64,000 bases of DNA from Cellvibrionaceae bacterium AOL6 (GTDB lineage Bacteria; Pseudomonadota; Gammaproteobacteria; Pseudomonadales; Cellvibrionaceae). The position numbers and the translations under genes are program-made. Shown piece after piece: positions 26,004-33,940 of this stretch. Where the stretch lies: positions 1-64,000 of the forward strand of contig NOXC01000005.1 in the NCBI GenBank assembly GCA_003265435.1. The letters run 5' to 3'. The stretch's first letter is position 1. Every line of letters starts with the position of its first letter. Under the pieces are notes generated by a model, which saw nothing but the letters and a program-made list of their open reading frames with translations, had not been told where the DNA came from and did not search any database.

Positions 26004-27038
26004 TTAAGAGCCCATGCCATCTTCAAACGATTCCGTCGCCACGGGAAAGACCAGATGGTCACGCGTGTACTGAATCGCGTTGCGGGACGTTGCATCGAGA
26101 TCGCGATAAGCGCTCTCCGCTTCCGTGACCAGGGGCGCGCTGTCCACTCCCATGATGTCACAGTAGCGCTCGCCATAGCCGATTTCGATCAACAGCTCGA
26201 CGAAGCGCATCAGGTTCATGTCACCGGTCGACAGATCCGTAAACTGCATCGCGCGTGTTTTCCAATCGCCCTGCATTTTGCGTAAAGGGCGGCCTTCAAG
26301 CACGACAAAGTTCTTCACCGCAGCGGCATACACGCGATCTGCGACAGCGCGAAAACGCTGGAACATGTCCTCACCTTCCCAGCAATGCGAGGGATCCGCC
26401 GTGACGCCCAAGACCTTATCGCCATCACACGCGTCAACAAGGCCGACAAAGTCGTCAACACACATGGCCGCGGAATTCGGGTGGATCTCATGGCACAGGT
26501 ATAAGCCCAACTCGTTCGCACGGGCTCTCAGTGGCGCTGTTTTGCTGACGAAACGCTCCTTGGCTTCCGCTTCGAGGTCATAGCCTGGCCCCTGAAAGAA
26601 GCCAAAGGGGTAACCCGTTGCAAGCTCAAAGCCGCAGGACACGCCCCAAAACATGGGAATAATGCGAATATTAAGCTCGGCACACAGGTCCATAAACGCA
26701 AAGATGTAGTCTTCCAGCCAGGCTTCGATCTTCTCGGGGCTCATCTGCCAGACATGCTCAGGCAGGAAAGGCCGAATCGTTTTACTGCCGGTCCACGCGG
26801 TGGTGTGGGCCCAAAAAGGACAATGACAGGAAAAGCCATCCATTTTCAGCTCGTGCTTGTCAAACAGGGCGCGAATCTCCGCCGGCTTCATCAGCCCGCC
26901 ATCGGCCGTCTGCAGGTGGTAGTTCGAAGGCTCCGCGCCGTCGGCTCCTGCCGCGCGGGCAAAGGCCAGAAATTCATCGAGGGATTTCGCGCCATGCTGG
27001 GCGCCTTCGATACTGGTGTGAAAGAGATTCTTTGCCAT
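26004..27038 (-). CDS. Xylose isomerase-like TIM-barrel protein (sugar phosphate isomerase/epimerase)
   Basis: The 344-residue cytoplasmic protein fits the AP-endonuclease-2/xylose isomerase-like TIM-barrel family. Metal-site-like residues appear in CHEIHPNSA (Glu and His), TADPSHCWEG (Asp and His) and the late MGVDSAP segment. These proteins isomerise or epimerise sugars, inositols or their phosphates and often accompany DUF1080-type or Gfo/Idh proteins, but no such partner is adjacent here. The ATG at 27038 has AAGGAA upstream; the open frame extends to 27089 without support. It is a single-gene unit ended by the hairpin at 25971. The substrate is unknown. Confidence 0.8.
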   Translation of the reverse strand: MAKNLFHTSIEGAQHGAKSLDEFLAFARAAGADGAEPSNYHLQTADGGLMKPAEIRALFDKHELKMDGFSCHCPFWAHTTAWTGSKTIRPFLPEHVWQMSPEKIEAWLEDYIFAFMDLCAELNIRIIPMFWGVSCGFELATGYPFGFFQGPGYDLEAEAKERFVSKTAPLRARANELGLYLCHEIHPNSAAMCVDDFVGLVDACDGDKVLGVTADPSHCWEGEDMFQRFRAVADRVYAAAVKNFVVLEGRPLRKMQGDWKTRAMQFTDLSTGDMNLMRFVELLIEIGYGERYCDIMGVDSAPLVTEAESAYRDLDATSRNAIQYTRDHLVFPVATESFEDGMGS

Positions 27039-27292
27039 AGTCCATTCCTTAAGTCGTGCTTTGTGATTATTAGGATATGCCCGGCGCAAGACAGTATTCA
27101 GTCACCGAGCGCATTACAAGTCAGGGCCCCACTACACTAATGTTCACGAAGACCAAAAGCAACGTCCTACCGCCTGCAATGCGAATCTCGCGCATGTGTG
27201 TTTTGACGCAGTTGCTAACCCTCCCCAAAGCGAAACCCAGGACAAAATAACAATCATTAACATTTCTAAACCATTGATATATAAAGATTTTT

Positions 27293-27320
27293 TTGACTCA
27301 ACTCAAAAAATGAGTATACT
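27293..27320 (+). promoter_or_regulatory. Strong sigma-70 promoter of the bacterioferritin operon
   Basis: TTGACT at 27293-27298 and TATACT at 27315-27320 are 16 bases apart. A palindrome ACTCA-AAAAA-TGAGT (27301-27315) fills the spacer and a second, GCTCA-ACTGGC-TGAGC, lies at 27323-27338; either could be an operator. An AT-rich CAATCATTA segment at about 27250 loosely resembles a Fur half-site. Confidence 0.8.
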
Positions 27321-27364
27321 TCGCTCAACTGGCTGAGCTTTCAAACGAGCTCTTGGAGGCGCAT

Positions 27365-27841
27365 ATGCAATCGAGTAAAAAAGTCATTGAAGTGCTCAAT
27401 GACACTCTGACGACTGAACTCACATCCATTAATCGCTACTTCCTGCACGCCAGGATGTACCGCAATTGGGGCTTTGAAAGGCTCAATGAAGTGGCCTACA
27501 AAAAGTCCATTAAGGATATGAAGCAGGCTGACGATCTGATCGAGCGCATACTGTTGCTCGAAGGCCTGCCCAACCTGCAGAAACTCAATCCGCTGCACAT
27601 CGGCGAAAATACCGAAGAAATGCTGAAACTGGACCTCAAGTTCCAGCACCAGCAAATCACGGAGCTCAAAGACGCCATCGTCATCTGCGAGAACGAAAAA
27701 GACTTCGTTAGCCGAGGCCTGTTAACGGACATCCTCGAGTACGAAGAAGGCATCGTTGATTGGCTCGAAACGCAGCAGTACCAGATCGACGAGATGGGCC
27801 TGCCGAACTACCTGCAAGCACAAATTGAAGACGGAGACTGA
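27365..27841 (+). CDS. bfr: Bacterioferritin subunit, haem-binding type with degenerate ferroxidase site
   Basis: This 158-residue protein aligns with E. coli Bfr along its whole length. Met52, the haem ligand, is conserved (KDMKQAD). Of the ferroxidase ligands only Glu18 and Glu127 remain: Glu51 is Asp, His54 is Gln, Glu94 is Gln and His130 is Ile. It therefore probably binds haem and forms the shell but oxidises iron poorly itself. GGAGG sits well before the ATG at 27365. The partner subunit is encoded two bases downstream and has the opposite set of residues, so the two are expected to co-assemble into one 24-mer for iron storage. Confidence 0.9.
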   Translation: MQSSKKVIEVLNDTLTTELTSINRYFLHARMYRNWGFERLNEVAYKKSIKDMKQADDLIERILLLEGLPNLQKLNPLHIGENTEEMLKLDLKFQHQQITELKDAIVICENEKDFVSRGLLTDILEYEEGIVDWLETQQYQIDEMGLPNYLQAQIEDGD

Positions 27842-27843
27842 TC

Positions 27844-28311
27844 ATGAAAGGCAACACGAAAATCATTGCGGAACTGAACCGCCTGCTCTCCTTCGAACTC
27901 GCGGCGATGGACCAGTATTTTATCCACTCGGAGATGTATGCCGACTGGGGATTGAGCAAACTGTACGAGCGCATCGCTCACGAGTTTGACGACGAGAAGA
28001 CTCACGCCAAAAAACTCATTGAGCGCATCCTGTTCCTCGAGGGGCGCCCGGATATGATTACTCGTCACGCGATTCATATTGGCGCCGATGTACCCGAGAT
28101 GCTGAAGAGCGACCTCGATGTCGAATACGCGGTGGCACAGGCATTAAAGGACGTCATCACTCTGTGTGAATCGGAGAAGGACTACGTGACTCGCGAGATG
28201 TTGGTCGTACTGCTCGATGACACGGAAACCGATCACGCCTACTGGCTCGAGCAACAGCTCGGTCTCATCAAACACATCGGCCTCGAAAATTACCTGCAAA
28301 GCCAGATGTGA
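27844..28311 (+). CDS. bfr: Bacterioferritin subunit, ferroxidase type lacking the haem methionine
   Basis: The 155-residue protein is a second bacterioferritin. All six ferroxidase-centre residues are present at E. coli numbering: Glu18, Glu51 and His54 (DDEKTHAKK), Glu94 (LDVEYAV), and Glu127 with His130 (ETDHAYW). Met52 is replaced by Lys, so it should not bind haem. It begins two bases after the first bfr gene and shares its promoter. Two-subunit bacterioferritins with this division are known in Pseudomonas and Neisseria. It should load iron into the shared shell in the cytoplasm. Confidence 0.92.
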   Translation: MKGNTKIIAELNRLLSFELAAMDQYFIHSEMYADWGLSKLYERIAHEFDDEKTHAKKLIERILFLEGRPDMITRHAIHIGADVPEMLKSDLDVEYAVAQALKDVITLCESEKDYVTREMLVVLLDDTETDHAYWLEQQLGLIKHIGLENYLQSQM

Positions 28312-28316
28312 TCCCC

Positions 28317-28339
28317 TGCCGACGCCCTGTGCGTCGGCA
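28317..28339 (+). terminator. Hairpin after the bacterioferritin operon
   Basis: TGCCGACGC and GCGTCGGCA form a perfect nine-base stem with a five-base loop, four bases after the last bfr stop. The following CATCTCTGT is only modestly T-rich, so termination may be partial. Confidence 0.6.
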
Positions 28340-28418
28340 CATCTCTGTACCCTGCACAAATTTCACGTATCATAGCCGGCCACTCGAGCGCCCCTAGCTG
28401 CAGGAGCACATTTTCGGT

Positions 28419-29435
28419 ATGTCATTACGCCCACCGCCGCGTCGCCATCTCTGGCTTTGGTTTGTCTGGCTAACCTTGTTTTACGCGACTTGGACTTTCC
28501 TGATCACCCGCGACCAGGCTTGGCTCACGGCATTGGCCCATTGGCCCATTGCCGTCGCGATGGCGATTGGCAGCTACGCCGCCGGCTCCACCCCTATGGG
28601 CGGAGGCACGGTGGGATTTCCCGTGCTCGTCTTGTTCTTCGACCAACCCGCAAGCCTCGGTCGCGACTTTAGTTTCGCGGTGCAGTCCATCGGTATGGTC
28701 AGCGCGAGTATTTTCATTTTTGCGCGACGCCAACCGCTCGCTTGGAGCCTATTGCAGGGCGCCGCGCTCGGCACGCTAATCGGCATCCCGCTGGGCGTGC
28801 TTTACCTCGCGCCTCTAATCCCGGACCTGTGGATCAAGCTCACATTTGCCGTCATATGGGGCAGCTTTGGCATTCTCCATTTGTATCGACTGAATGAAAT
28901 TGCCGGCCACCATGGCATGACGGAATTCGATGAGCGCTGGGATCTCAAGGTCGGATTCAGCCTCGGCCTCGCCGCCAGTCTGCTCGCGGTCTCGGTGACG
29001 GGCGTTGGTATCGATATGGTGATCTACGCCGCATTGGTTTTGCTCTGCCGCGCGGATCTGAAAATTGCCATTCCCACCTCTGTGGTCATCATGGCATTCG
29101 CTTCCGCCTACGGCGTGTTGATCAAATTTCTGAGCGCAAGCTGGCAGCCCGGCGTCTACGAAAATTGGCTCGCTGCCGCCCCCATCGTCGCCCTAGGCGC
29201 ACCGCTCGGTGTCTTCATCGTTGAGAAAATCGGACGCAAACCCACCCTGCTCATCGTCGCCACCCTGTGCGTCGGCCAACTGATCTGGACTTGCGTCGAA
29301 GAGTTTCATTCCATGGGGTGGTGGGGTGTCCTGATTGCACTGCTCTGCGTAGCGGCTTGCTTGATCGGTTTCGAAAAACTACGCCGCTGGGGGAGTATTC
29401 TGGTGCGCGAAGCCCAACAAAATTCGCCAAAATGA
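28419..29435 (+). CDS. TauE/SafE (TSUP) family membrane permease
   Basis: This 338-residue protein has about eight membrane helices in the internally repeated TSUP arrangement. The first repeat has AAGSTPMGGGTVGFPVLVL and the second a matching VTGVGIDMVIYAALVLL, both glycine-rich. Family members export sulfite, sulfonates or sulfoacetate, or take up other organic anions. AGGAG lies rather far (about 13 bases) from the ATG at 28419, so the start is moderately sure. It lies downstream of the bacterioferritins but is separated by a hairpin and need not be functionally related. It is followed by the repeat-rich region. Confidence 0.85.
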   Translation: MSLRPPPRRHLWLWFVWLTLFYATWTFLITRDQAWLTALAHWPIAVAMAIGSYAAGSTPMGGGTVGFPVLVLFFDQPASLGRDFSFAVQSIGMVSASIFIFARRQPLAWSLLQGAALGTLIGIPLGVLYLAPLIPDLWIKLTFAVIWGSFGILHLYRLNEIAGHHGMTEFDERWDLKVGFSLGLAASLLAVSVTGVGIDMVIYAALVLLCRADLKIAIPTSVVIMAFASAYGVLIKFLSASWQPGVYENWLAAAPIVALGAPLGVFIVEKIGRKPTLLIVATLCVGQLIWTCVEEFHSMGWWGVLIALLCVAACLIGFEKLRRWGSILVREAQQNSPK

Positions 29436-29448
29436 TTGGCACTGAACC

Positions 29449-29570
29449 CGAGGCCTGACGCGTGGTAAAGGTTTGGTGGGGCTTCACCCGCAGGGATGCG
29501 GGTGGGGAGCCTACACGGACGTACTTGCCGCGTCCCCGCCAAAGCTTTACCGCGTGGCAGGCCCCCTCGA
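29449..29570 (+). repeat. Palindromic intergenic repeat, copy A
   Basis: This 122-base element has outer arms of about 35 bases (CGAGGCCTGACGCG onward; return arm ending CCCCTCGA) and an inner hairpin CACCCGC-AGGGAT-GCGGGTG at 29485-29504. It matches copy C at 30037 over its full length with five mismatches by eye. It directly follows the permease gene. Confidence 0.9.
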
Positions 29571-29661
29571 CTGACTCTTTCTAAACAATTGCACCGGTCT
29601 CAATCGATTCCTAAATAGCTTTATTTAGTTGTGGCTGGGGCTACGGATTGGGCAGCCGTAT

Positions 29662-29784
29662 TCGAGGGGGCCTGCTCCACCGTATTGTCCTGCCTGGGAC
29701 GCGTGAATACATCCCTGTAGGCTCTCCATTCGCCTCCCTGCGAATGAGAGCCCAGTCAGAACAATACGGTGCATCAGGCCTTGG
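29662..29784 (-). repeat. Palindromic intergenic repeat, copy B (inverted, diverged arms)
   Basis: This element shares the edges and the TACATCC-TGTAGGCTC core segment of copies A and C but in the opposite orientation. Its arms have other bases (CACCGTATTGT and ACAATACGGTG) and still pair, and its inner hairpin is ATTCGC-CTCCC-TGCGAAT instead of the A/C one. Confidence 0.75.
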
Positions 29785-29835
29785 GAGGGGGAGTATCCCT
29801 TTTGCTGAGCACTATTTACTTGAGTGCTGAAGTTC

Positions 29836-29971
29836 GTTTTCTTCGAGTTTGGATATGAGGGGTCAGAGCACTTCGTGGTCTGACCCCGCGAGCGATGAGA
29901 TGTGTTTTCTTCGGTTTTAGAATTGAGGGATCAGAGCACTTTGTGATCTGACCCCTCGCACGATGGGATGC
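29836..29971 (+). repeat. Two tandem 68-base units, each with a GGTCAGA hairpin
   Basis: The units at 29836-29903 and 29904-29971 share the frame GTTTTCTTCG-n-GAGGG-n-TCAGAGCACTT. Each contains a hairpin: GGGGTCAGA/TCTGACCCC in the first and a variant in the second. Such hairpins are widespread in proteobacterial intergenic regions. No gene overlaps them. Confidence 0.8.
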
Positions 29972-30036
29972 GTTTTTGCTGGTTCGGTTTCACGCCTTTC
30001 GATAAGTATCGTGCCTCTGAAGATTCGCATTGGATC

Positions 30037-30158
30037 CGAGGCCTGACGCGCGGTAAAGCTTTGGCGGGGCTTCACCCGCAGGGATGCGGGTGGGGAGCCT
30101 ACACGGATGTACTTGCCGCGTCCCCGCCAAAGCTTTACCGCGTGGCAGGGCCCCTCGA
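30037..30158 (+). repeat. Palindromic intergenic repeat, copy C
   Basis: This copy has the best-paired arms: CGCGGTAAAGCTTTGGCGGG and its reverse complement at the other end, with the same inner hairpin as copy A. Together copies A-C and the tandem units fill most of the 850-base gap between the permease and DUF4198 genes; no coding sequence is evident there. Confidence 0.9.
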
Positions 30159-30283
30159 TCACCCCGTTTTAAATCAACTCTAAAATCTCCACAGTTTTTA
30201 TGAAGTTTAAAACAAAAATGAGAGAGTACTTATAGCGCCAAGGGCAGAGTGCTTGGCGACCCGCCCCTCTACCGCAAAATGCC

Positions 30284-31207
30284 TTACTCCGGGTTCACCT
30301 CTAGGCTCAGGTAGTTCGCATAACGCTCCTTCGTTGCATCGGGCGATGGGCCGTCTTTTTCTAATTCCAGTTCCAAAAGATAAAACCCGGCTTGCGGCCA
30401 AGTCCACGATGCTTGACCCGACTTATTCGTCGCCACTTCGATAATTTCGCGATCGTTGCGCCAACGGGTTCCGCCACGCGTCAGTTTTAACGTGACCCCC
30501 TCTTCCACCGGCTCACCATCAAAATACACCGTCACTTGCGCAGACTCGCCCGCGAACAACTCATTCGGGTGGCCCTCAAAGAGCACATCCAGACCACTGC
30601 GGGGTGATGCCGCGCCGCCAATATCCGACACCGCGTTGCGTGTGACGATACTTTCAACCCGGTTTACCAGCTTCATACCACGAATGCCGGTCGTGCCCTC
30701 GGGCAACCAAGTCTGCACATCACTGACCGGGCCGAACTCGCGATGAAGCTCCCCTTCAGCGTCCGTGTAAAAAGTAAAGTAAATAGGATTTTGTTCCACC
30801 GCGAAACGATAACTGCCATCTTGGCTCAAAGCCGTCGCCGACACACTCTTGCGACCGAGATTCACAATGGCCGCCGAGCGATCCACACTCCCGTCAGGGG
30901 CATAAACCGCAAAGCGTGTTGAAGCCATCAATTCAGAAATATATTTAGCGCGTGGCGAGCTTAAATCCCGCTTTTCACTCTGCCCCGTACTGAGCAGGGT
31001 AAGCGGAATACCGCCATAACTATAGTCGGGATGAAACACATCGTTCGAAATACTGAAATCGACGGCTACAGGAGTGGGCGTATCTCCGGACACAATGGTG
31101 TCACTCGGAATAATCCAGCGGCCATGTGCCATCGCCATGGTACTGAGCAAAGACAGTGACGCGAACGCGAGCCACTTAAAAGGAAAATGATTTCTAAAGA
31201 CTGTCAT
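30284..31207 (-). CDS. Periplasmic DUF4198 protein
   Basis: The 307-residue protein has a signal peptide (cleaved near AMAH) and a DUF4198 domain with the typical start HGRWIIPSDTIVSG and, near the end, an immunoglobulin-like module that ends in ASWTWPQAGFYLLELEL. DUF4198 proteins are found with nickel, cobalt or iron uptake genes and probably bind metal or stabilise receptors in the periplasm. Its ATG overlaps the DUF2271 stop by four bases (ATGA). It is the last gene of the Fur-boxed operon, which fits an iron-related role. Confidence 0.85.
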   Translation of the reverse strand: MTVFRNHFPFKWLAFASLSLLSTMAMAHGRWIIPSDTIVSGDTPTPVAVDFSISNDVFHPDYSYGGIPLTLLSTGQSEKRDLSSPRAKYISELMASTRFAVYAPDGSVDRSAAIVNLGRKSVSATALSQDGSYRFAVEQNPIYFTFYTDAEGELHREFGPVSDVQTWLPEGTTGIRGMKLVNRVESIVTRNAVSDIGGAASPRSGLDVLFEGHPNELFAGESAQVTVYFDGEPVEEGVTLKLTRGGTRWRNDREIIEVATNKSGQASWTWPQAGFYLLELELEKDGPSPDATKERYANYLSLEVNPE

Positions 31208-31713
31208 TCAGCTGACTCCATTTGTATCGTAATAAATCCTAATTCATTTTCTGCAGGGACCTTTACCTCACCTTGTGCGGTAGCCCCCACCTCAACGCGT
31301 TGATAACTTCGGCCACCCTCTTCACGCGCGGCCTCAAAATTTAAGAGGAAAGCCCCCTCGAGAGAATCCGGTACTTGCCAGCTCAGCTGGTACACGCCGG
31401 GTTTACGGGTCGCTCCCGTGACACCGTCTACGTAATCCGGTGACTCACGGCCAAGCTTGCGCCACCACTGACGCATGTCCTTCAACCATTTTTTCCCATC
31501 GCCCTCAGGCCCTGGTTTTAATTCAGTTTGATACCAAACTGCAATACTTTCGACAGGCTCTCGTTCGAGTGACTCCGCCCAAATGGCCACATAAGGTCGA
31601 AAATAGGGGCTGGCTTCAATGTCCGGAATTTCAATTTCGATCTGCACAATGCGATCAGAAAACGCATTCAAAGAGCAACACATCGCCGCCAAAAAAATAC
31701 ACCACACGCGCAT
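31204..31713 (-). CDS. Periplasmic DUF2271 protein
   Basis: This 169-residue protein has a signal peptide (ending near LNAFS) and a single DUF2271 domain recognised from YVAIWAESLEREPVESIAVWY and the WWRKLGRESPDYVDGVTGAT region. The family is found next to PepSY membrane proteins and TonB-dependent receptors; its function is not established. AGGGAGAAG precedes the ATG at 31713, which overlaps the PepSY stop (TGATG). The operon order PepSY-DUF2271-DUF4198 is common in iron-uptake clusters. No receptor gene is present here. Confidence 0.88.
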   Translation of the reverse strand: MRVWCIFLAAMCCSLNAFSDRIVQIEIEIPDIEASPYFRPYVAIWAESLEREPVESIAVWYQTELKPGPEGDGKKWLKDMRQWWRKLGRESPDYVDGVTGATRKPGVYQLSWQVPDSLEGAFLLNFEAAREEGGRSYQRVEVGATAQGEVKVPAENELGFITIQMESAE

Positions 31714-32348
31714 CAACTTCTCCCTACCGCTGGAACACATAGAAAATAAATCAGAACCGGAATAAGTAATCCGACAAGCATGGCAATGTTGCCATCTCGT
31801 CGATACTTTTTGCCTTGGTACAAAATAATTAAGCCTGCAAATGCGAACAGCATCATCACGACCGCGCTGACATCAATCAGCCAGAACCATACGGTGCCGC
31901 TGTGGCGCCCCTTATGTAAATCATTCAGGATGCCGAGCAGCGAGCCGCGCTCCATCTCGACTTCGATGAGCTGGTCTTCGGCAAGCACAAAAATCGATGC
32001 GAAACCGGCCGGTACTCGGTACTCAAAGATCACTTCACGCATCTCGGCATCCAGATCAATGCTGCCCGGCTCGGGAAGGCGATAGCGCGCCGACAAATCC
32101 CGGCTCATACGGGTCAGATCCGGCGCCCAGTCATCGGCCCCCAGGCCCCACTCCTCAATCAGCGCGTCCGTCAAAGGCTCACTATGCATCGAATCGGTAT
32201 TGCCCTTCGTGTCGTACCACTTGTGGTTCAGCGTGATGCCAGTGATGCAGAAAAAGATCAATAACACCATCAACAACGTAGAGAGATACACATGCAGCCA
32301 TCGAGCAACTTTGAATACCCGCTGACGCGCCTTTTTGGATTTGAGCAT
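31713..32348 (-). CDS. PepSY-associated membrane protein
   Basis: The 211-residue protein has N-terminal (about 22-43), and two C-terminal membrane helices (about 150-190), with a periplasmic part between them containing LNHKWYDTKG and the LNDLHKGRHSGTVWFWLID segment typical of PepSY_TM proteins. Related proteins reduce or release iron from siderophores at the inner membrane. I placed the start at the ATG at 32348, before a basic, amphipathic segment, but its ribosome-binding site is poor; a TTG at 32417 is an alternative close to the predicted transcription start. It heads the operon and lies behind the Fur box at 32422-32440. Confidence 0.8.
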   Translation of the reverse strand: MLKSKKARQRVFKVARWLHVYLSTLLMVLLIFFCITGITLNHKWYDTKGNTDSMHSEPLTDALIEEWGLGADDWAPDLTRMSRDLSARYRLPEPGSIDLDAEMREVIFEYRVPAGFASIFVLAEDQLIEVEMERGSLLGILNDLHKGRHSGTVWFWLIDVSAVVMMLFAFAGLIILYQGKKYRRDGNIAMLVGLLIPVLIYFLCVPAVGRS

Positions 32349-32421
32349 GGACAGGAAACCGCAAGACCGACTCCGACGATCACCCAGCGAAATGCACTGA
32401 TGCGACCAAACGGACAATTTT

Positions 32422-32440
32422 GATAATGATTTTCATTATA
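32422..32440. promoter_or_regulatory. Fur box over the promoter of the PepSY-DUF2271-DUF4198 operon
   Basis: The site GATAATGATTTTCATTATA matches the 19-base Fur consensus at 16 positions. On the minus strand it covers a TATAAT -10 box (32435-32440), so iron-loaded Fur would block this operon. The AraC-family gene starts 75 bases away on the other strand and may be affected too. Confidence 0.82.
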
Positions 32441-32514
32441 AACGATCTAAAGGCGTTTCAAAGCGCGCCGGCTTATGTAAAATCGTCAACTTACTGTGGA
32501 AAATATGCAGCCCA

Positions 32515-33501
32515 ATGAATAAAACCTCTAAAGCGCCCTACCCCCTCACGGACACCCGTGAGCCAAATGCTGACGCTGTTCGTGTCGATTTGCGCAGCGG
32601 CCAACCGGCAATGTCCGGTCGCCTGAATTTTCAGCAGCAAGGCTCGGACATGCACTTGCATAGCTCCGAGGGAGTCGAGCTGGATGATCTCAACCTCACC
32701 TTGGAGCGCCCGGCGAGACTGACGCTCGGGCTCCTACTGCATGGCCGTCTCGACTTTTCGCTCGGCGACCGCCGCTATCGCATCGAGGCAAAGGAAGATG
32801 CTCCGCGTTGTTTCGCCATCAACCTGCACAGCCCCACGCAGTGGCAAAAGTTTTTCACCAAGGGCAACCATGTCGCGAAGGTCACTCTGTGCCTAGAGCC
32901 CGCGTGGCTCGCGCATCGCCATGCCAACACCGACCAGCGCCTTGCGCGATTGTGCCAACACCACGCGTCCGTCCACAGCTGGGCGGCCTCCGTCGATAGC
33001 CAGCGTATCGCCAGACAACTCCTGCAAAACAGCCAGCAACACGTCCCAGTGCCCCAGCTCGAAATGGAAAGTGACTGCTTACGATTTGCCGCCACCACAC
33101 TCGATGATTACCAGAAGGCACACGCCGAGACCTTACCCGGCCAGCAGCACGTGCCCTTGCGCCCGCCATCCGCAGAAGCGCTGGCCTTGCGACACAGACT
33201 GGAAGAAATTATTGCATCGCGCGATGCGCAGAACGCGCCGCTGCTCGACGAGCTTGCAATGGAATTCGGGCGCAGCGTGAGCACACTGCAACGCAGCTTC
33301 AAACGGCACTTTGGGATGACGCTCGTCGACTACCTACGTACGCGACGACTCGAAATTGCGCGCGACCAACTTCGCCATGAAGCCATCTCCATTGGCGAGG
33401 TCGCGTGGCGTGCAGGCTACCGCCACCCTTCCAATTTTTGTACCGCTTTTCGCAAGCAATTCGGCCACTCCCCGGGCGAATTCGGCAGCGACCTTCAGTG
33501 A
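32515..33501 (+). CDS. AraC-family transcriptional regulator (PchR-like)
   Basis: The 328-residue protein has an N-terminal ligand-binding region (about 40-170) and a C-terminal AraC DNA-binding domain (about 225-325) with two helix-turn-helix motifs (LLDELAMEFGRSVSTLQRSF and the second around IGEVAWRAGYRHPSNF). The pattern HFGMTLVDYLRTRRLEIA is the conserved linker. PchR-like proteins sense siderophores and turn on their receptor genes. It is divergent from the PepSY operon across a Fur box, which supports an iron role. Its end overlaps the convergent gene at 33495 by seven bases. The start has no strong ribosome-binding site. Confidence 0.87.
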   Translation: MNKTSKAPYPLTDTREPNADAVRVDLRSGQPAMSGRLNFQQQGSDMHLHSSEGVELDDLNLTLERPARLTLGLLLHGRLDFSLGDRRYRIEAKEDAPRCFAINLHSPTQWQKFFTKGNHVAKVTLCLEPAWLAHRHANTDQRLARLCQHHASVHSWAASVDSQRIARQLLQNSQQHVPVPQLEMESDCLRFAATTLDDYQKAHAETLPGQQHVPLRPPSAEALALRHRLEEIIASRDAQNAPLLDELAMEFGRSVSTLQRSFKRHFGMTLVDYLRTRRLEIARDQLRHEAISIGEVAWRAGYRHPSNFCTAFRKQFGHSPGEFGSDLQ

Positions 33502-33938
33502 TAGACCGCGCGAGCGGCCGCAAAAGGCATTGAGCCCGCTAAGGGCAGCGAGCAGGCCTCATTCTCGCGGGCCTTGCTTAACAGATCCGCAAGGTCACGA
33601 CGTGCCACCCCCTGCAAGACCTTTACTGCACGGCTCGCCGCTTGCAGCAACAAGCGCGTTTTCACCTCGCTGCCTTCCGCACGGTACATATTCAACATAA
33701 ATTCCAGCGGCCGCAGCAATTGTGAGGAATCAAACTGCGTGTTGTTTTCGACCTGCAGGCGCAGCACGGCAATTTCATAGGCCGCACCCAGATAAATGTC
33801 TGCTGCATCCCAGCGACATTGAACATATGCCGCTACACCTCGTTGCATCATCATGGTCCAATATCGATATGCGTCATCTTCGTTCGCGCGAACTTTTACC
33901 GCATGCGCGGGACAGAGGTGTCGGTGGGTTAAGCTCAT
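33495..33938 (-). CDS. Hypothetical protein in a Fur-controlled unit
   Basis: This 147-residue protein is not recognised. It is mostly helical, with the spacing YWTMMMQRGVAAYVQCRWDA and YLGAAYEIAVLRLQ that resembles tetratricopeptide-type helical repeats; it is probably cytoplasmic. The ATG at 33938 begins two bases before the stop of the methyltransferase-like gene (TGATCATG), so it is the second gene of that unit. Its 3' end overlaps the AraC-type regulator by seven bases. The link to iron comes only from the Fur box upstream of its partner. Confidence 0.65.
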   Translation of the reverse strand: MSLTHRHLCPAHAVKVRANEDDAYRYWTMMMQRGVAAYVQCRWDAADIYLGAAYEIAVLRLQVENNTQFDSSQLLRPLEFMLNMYRAEGSEVKTRLLLQAASRAVKVLQGVARRDLADLLSKARENEACSLPLAGSMPFAAARAVYH

Positions 33939-33940
33939 GA

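Noticed and set aside
29436-30283. CRISPR array
   Set aside because: The repeats are few, long, palindromic and of differing type, without regular spacers or cas genes.
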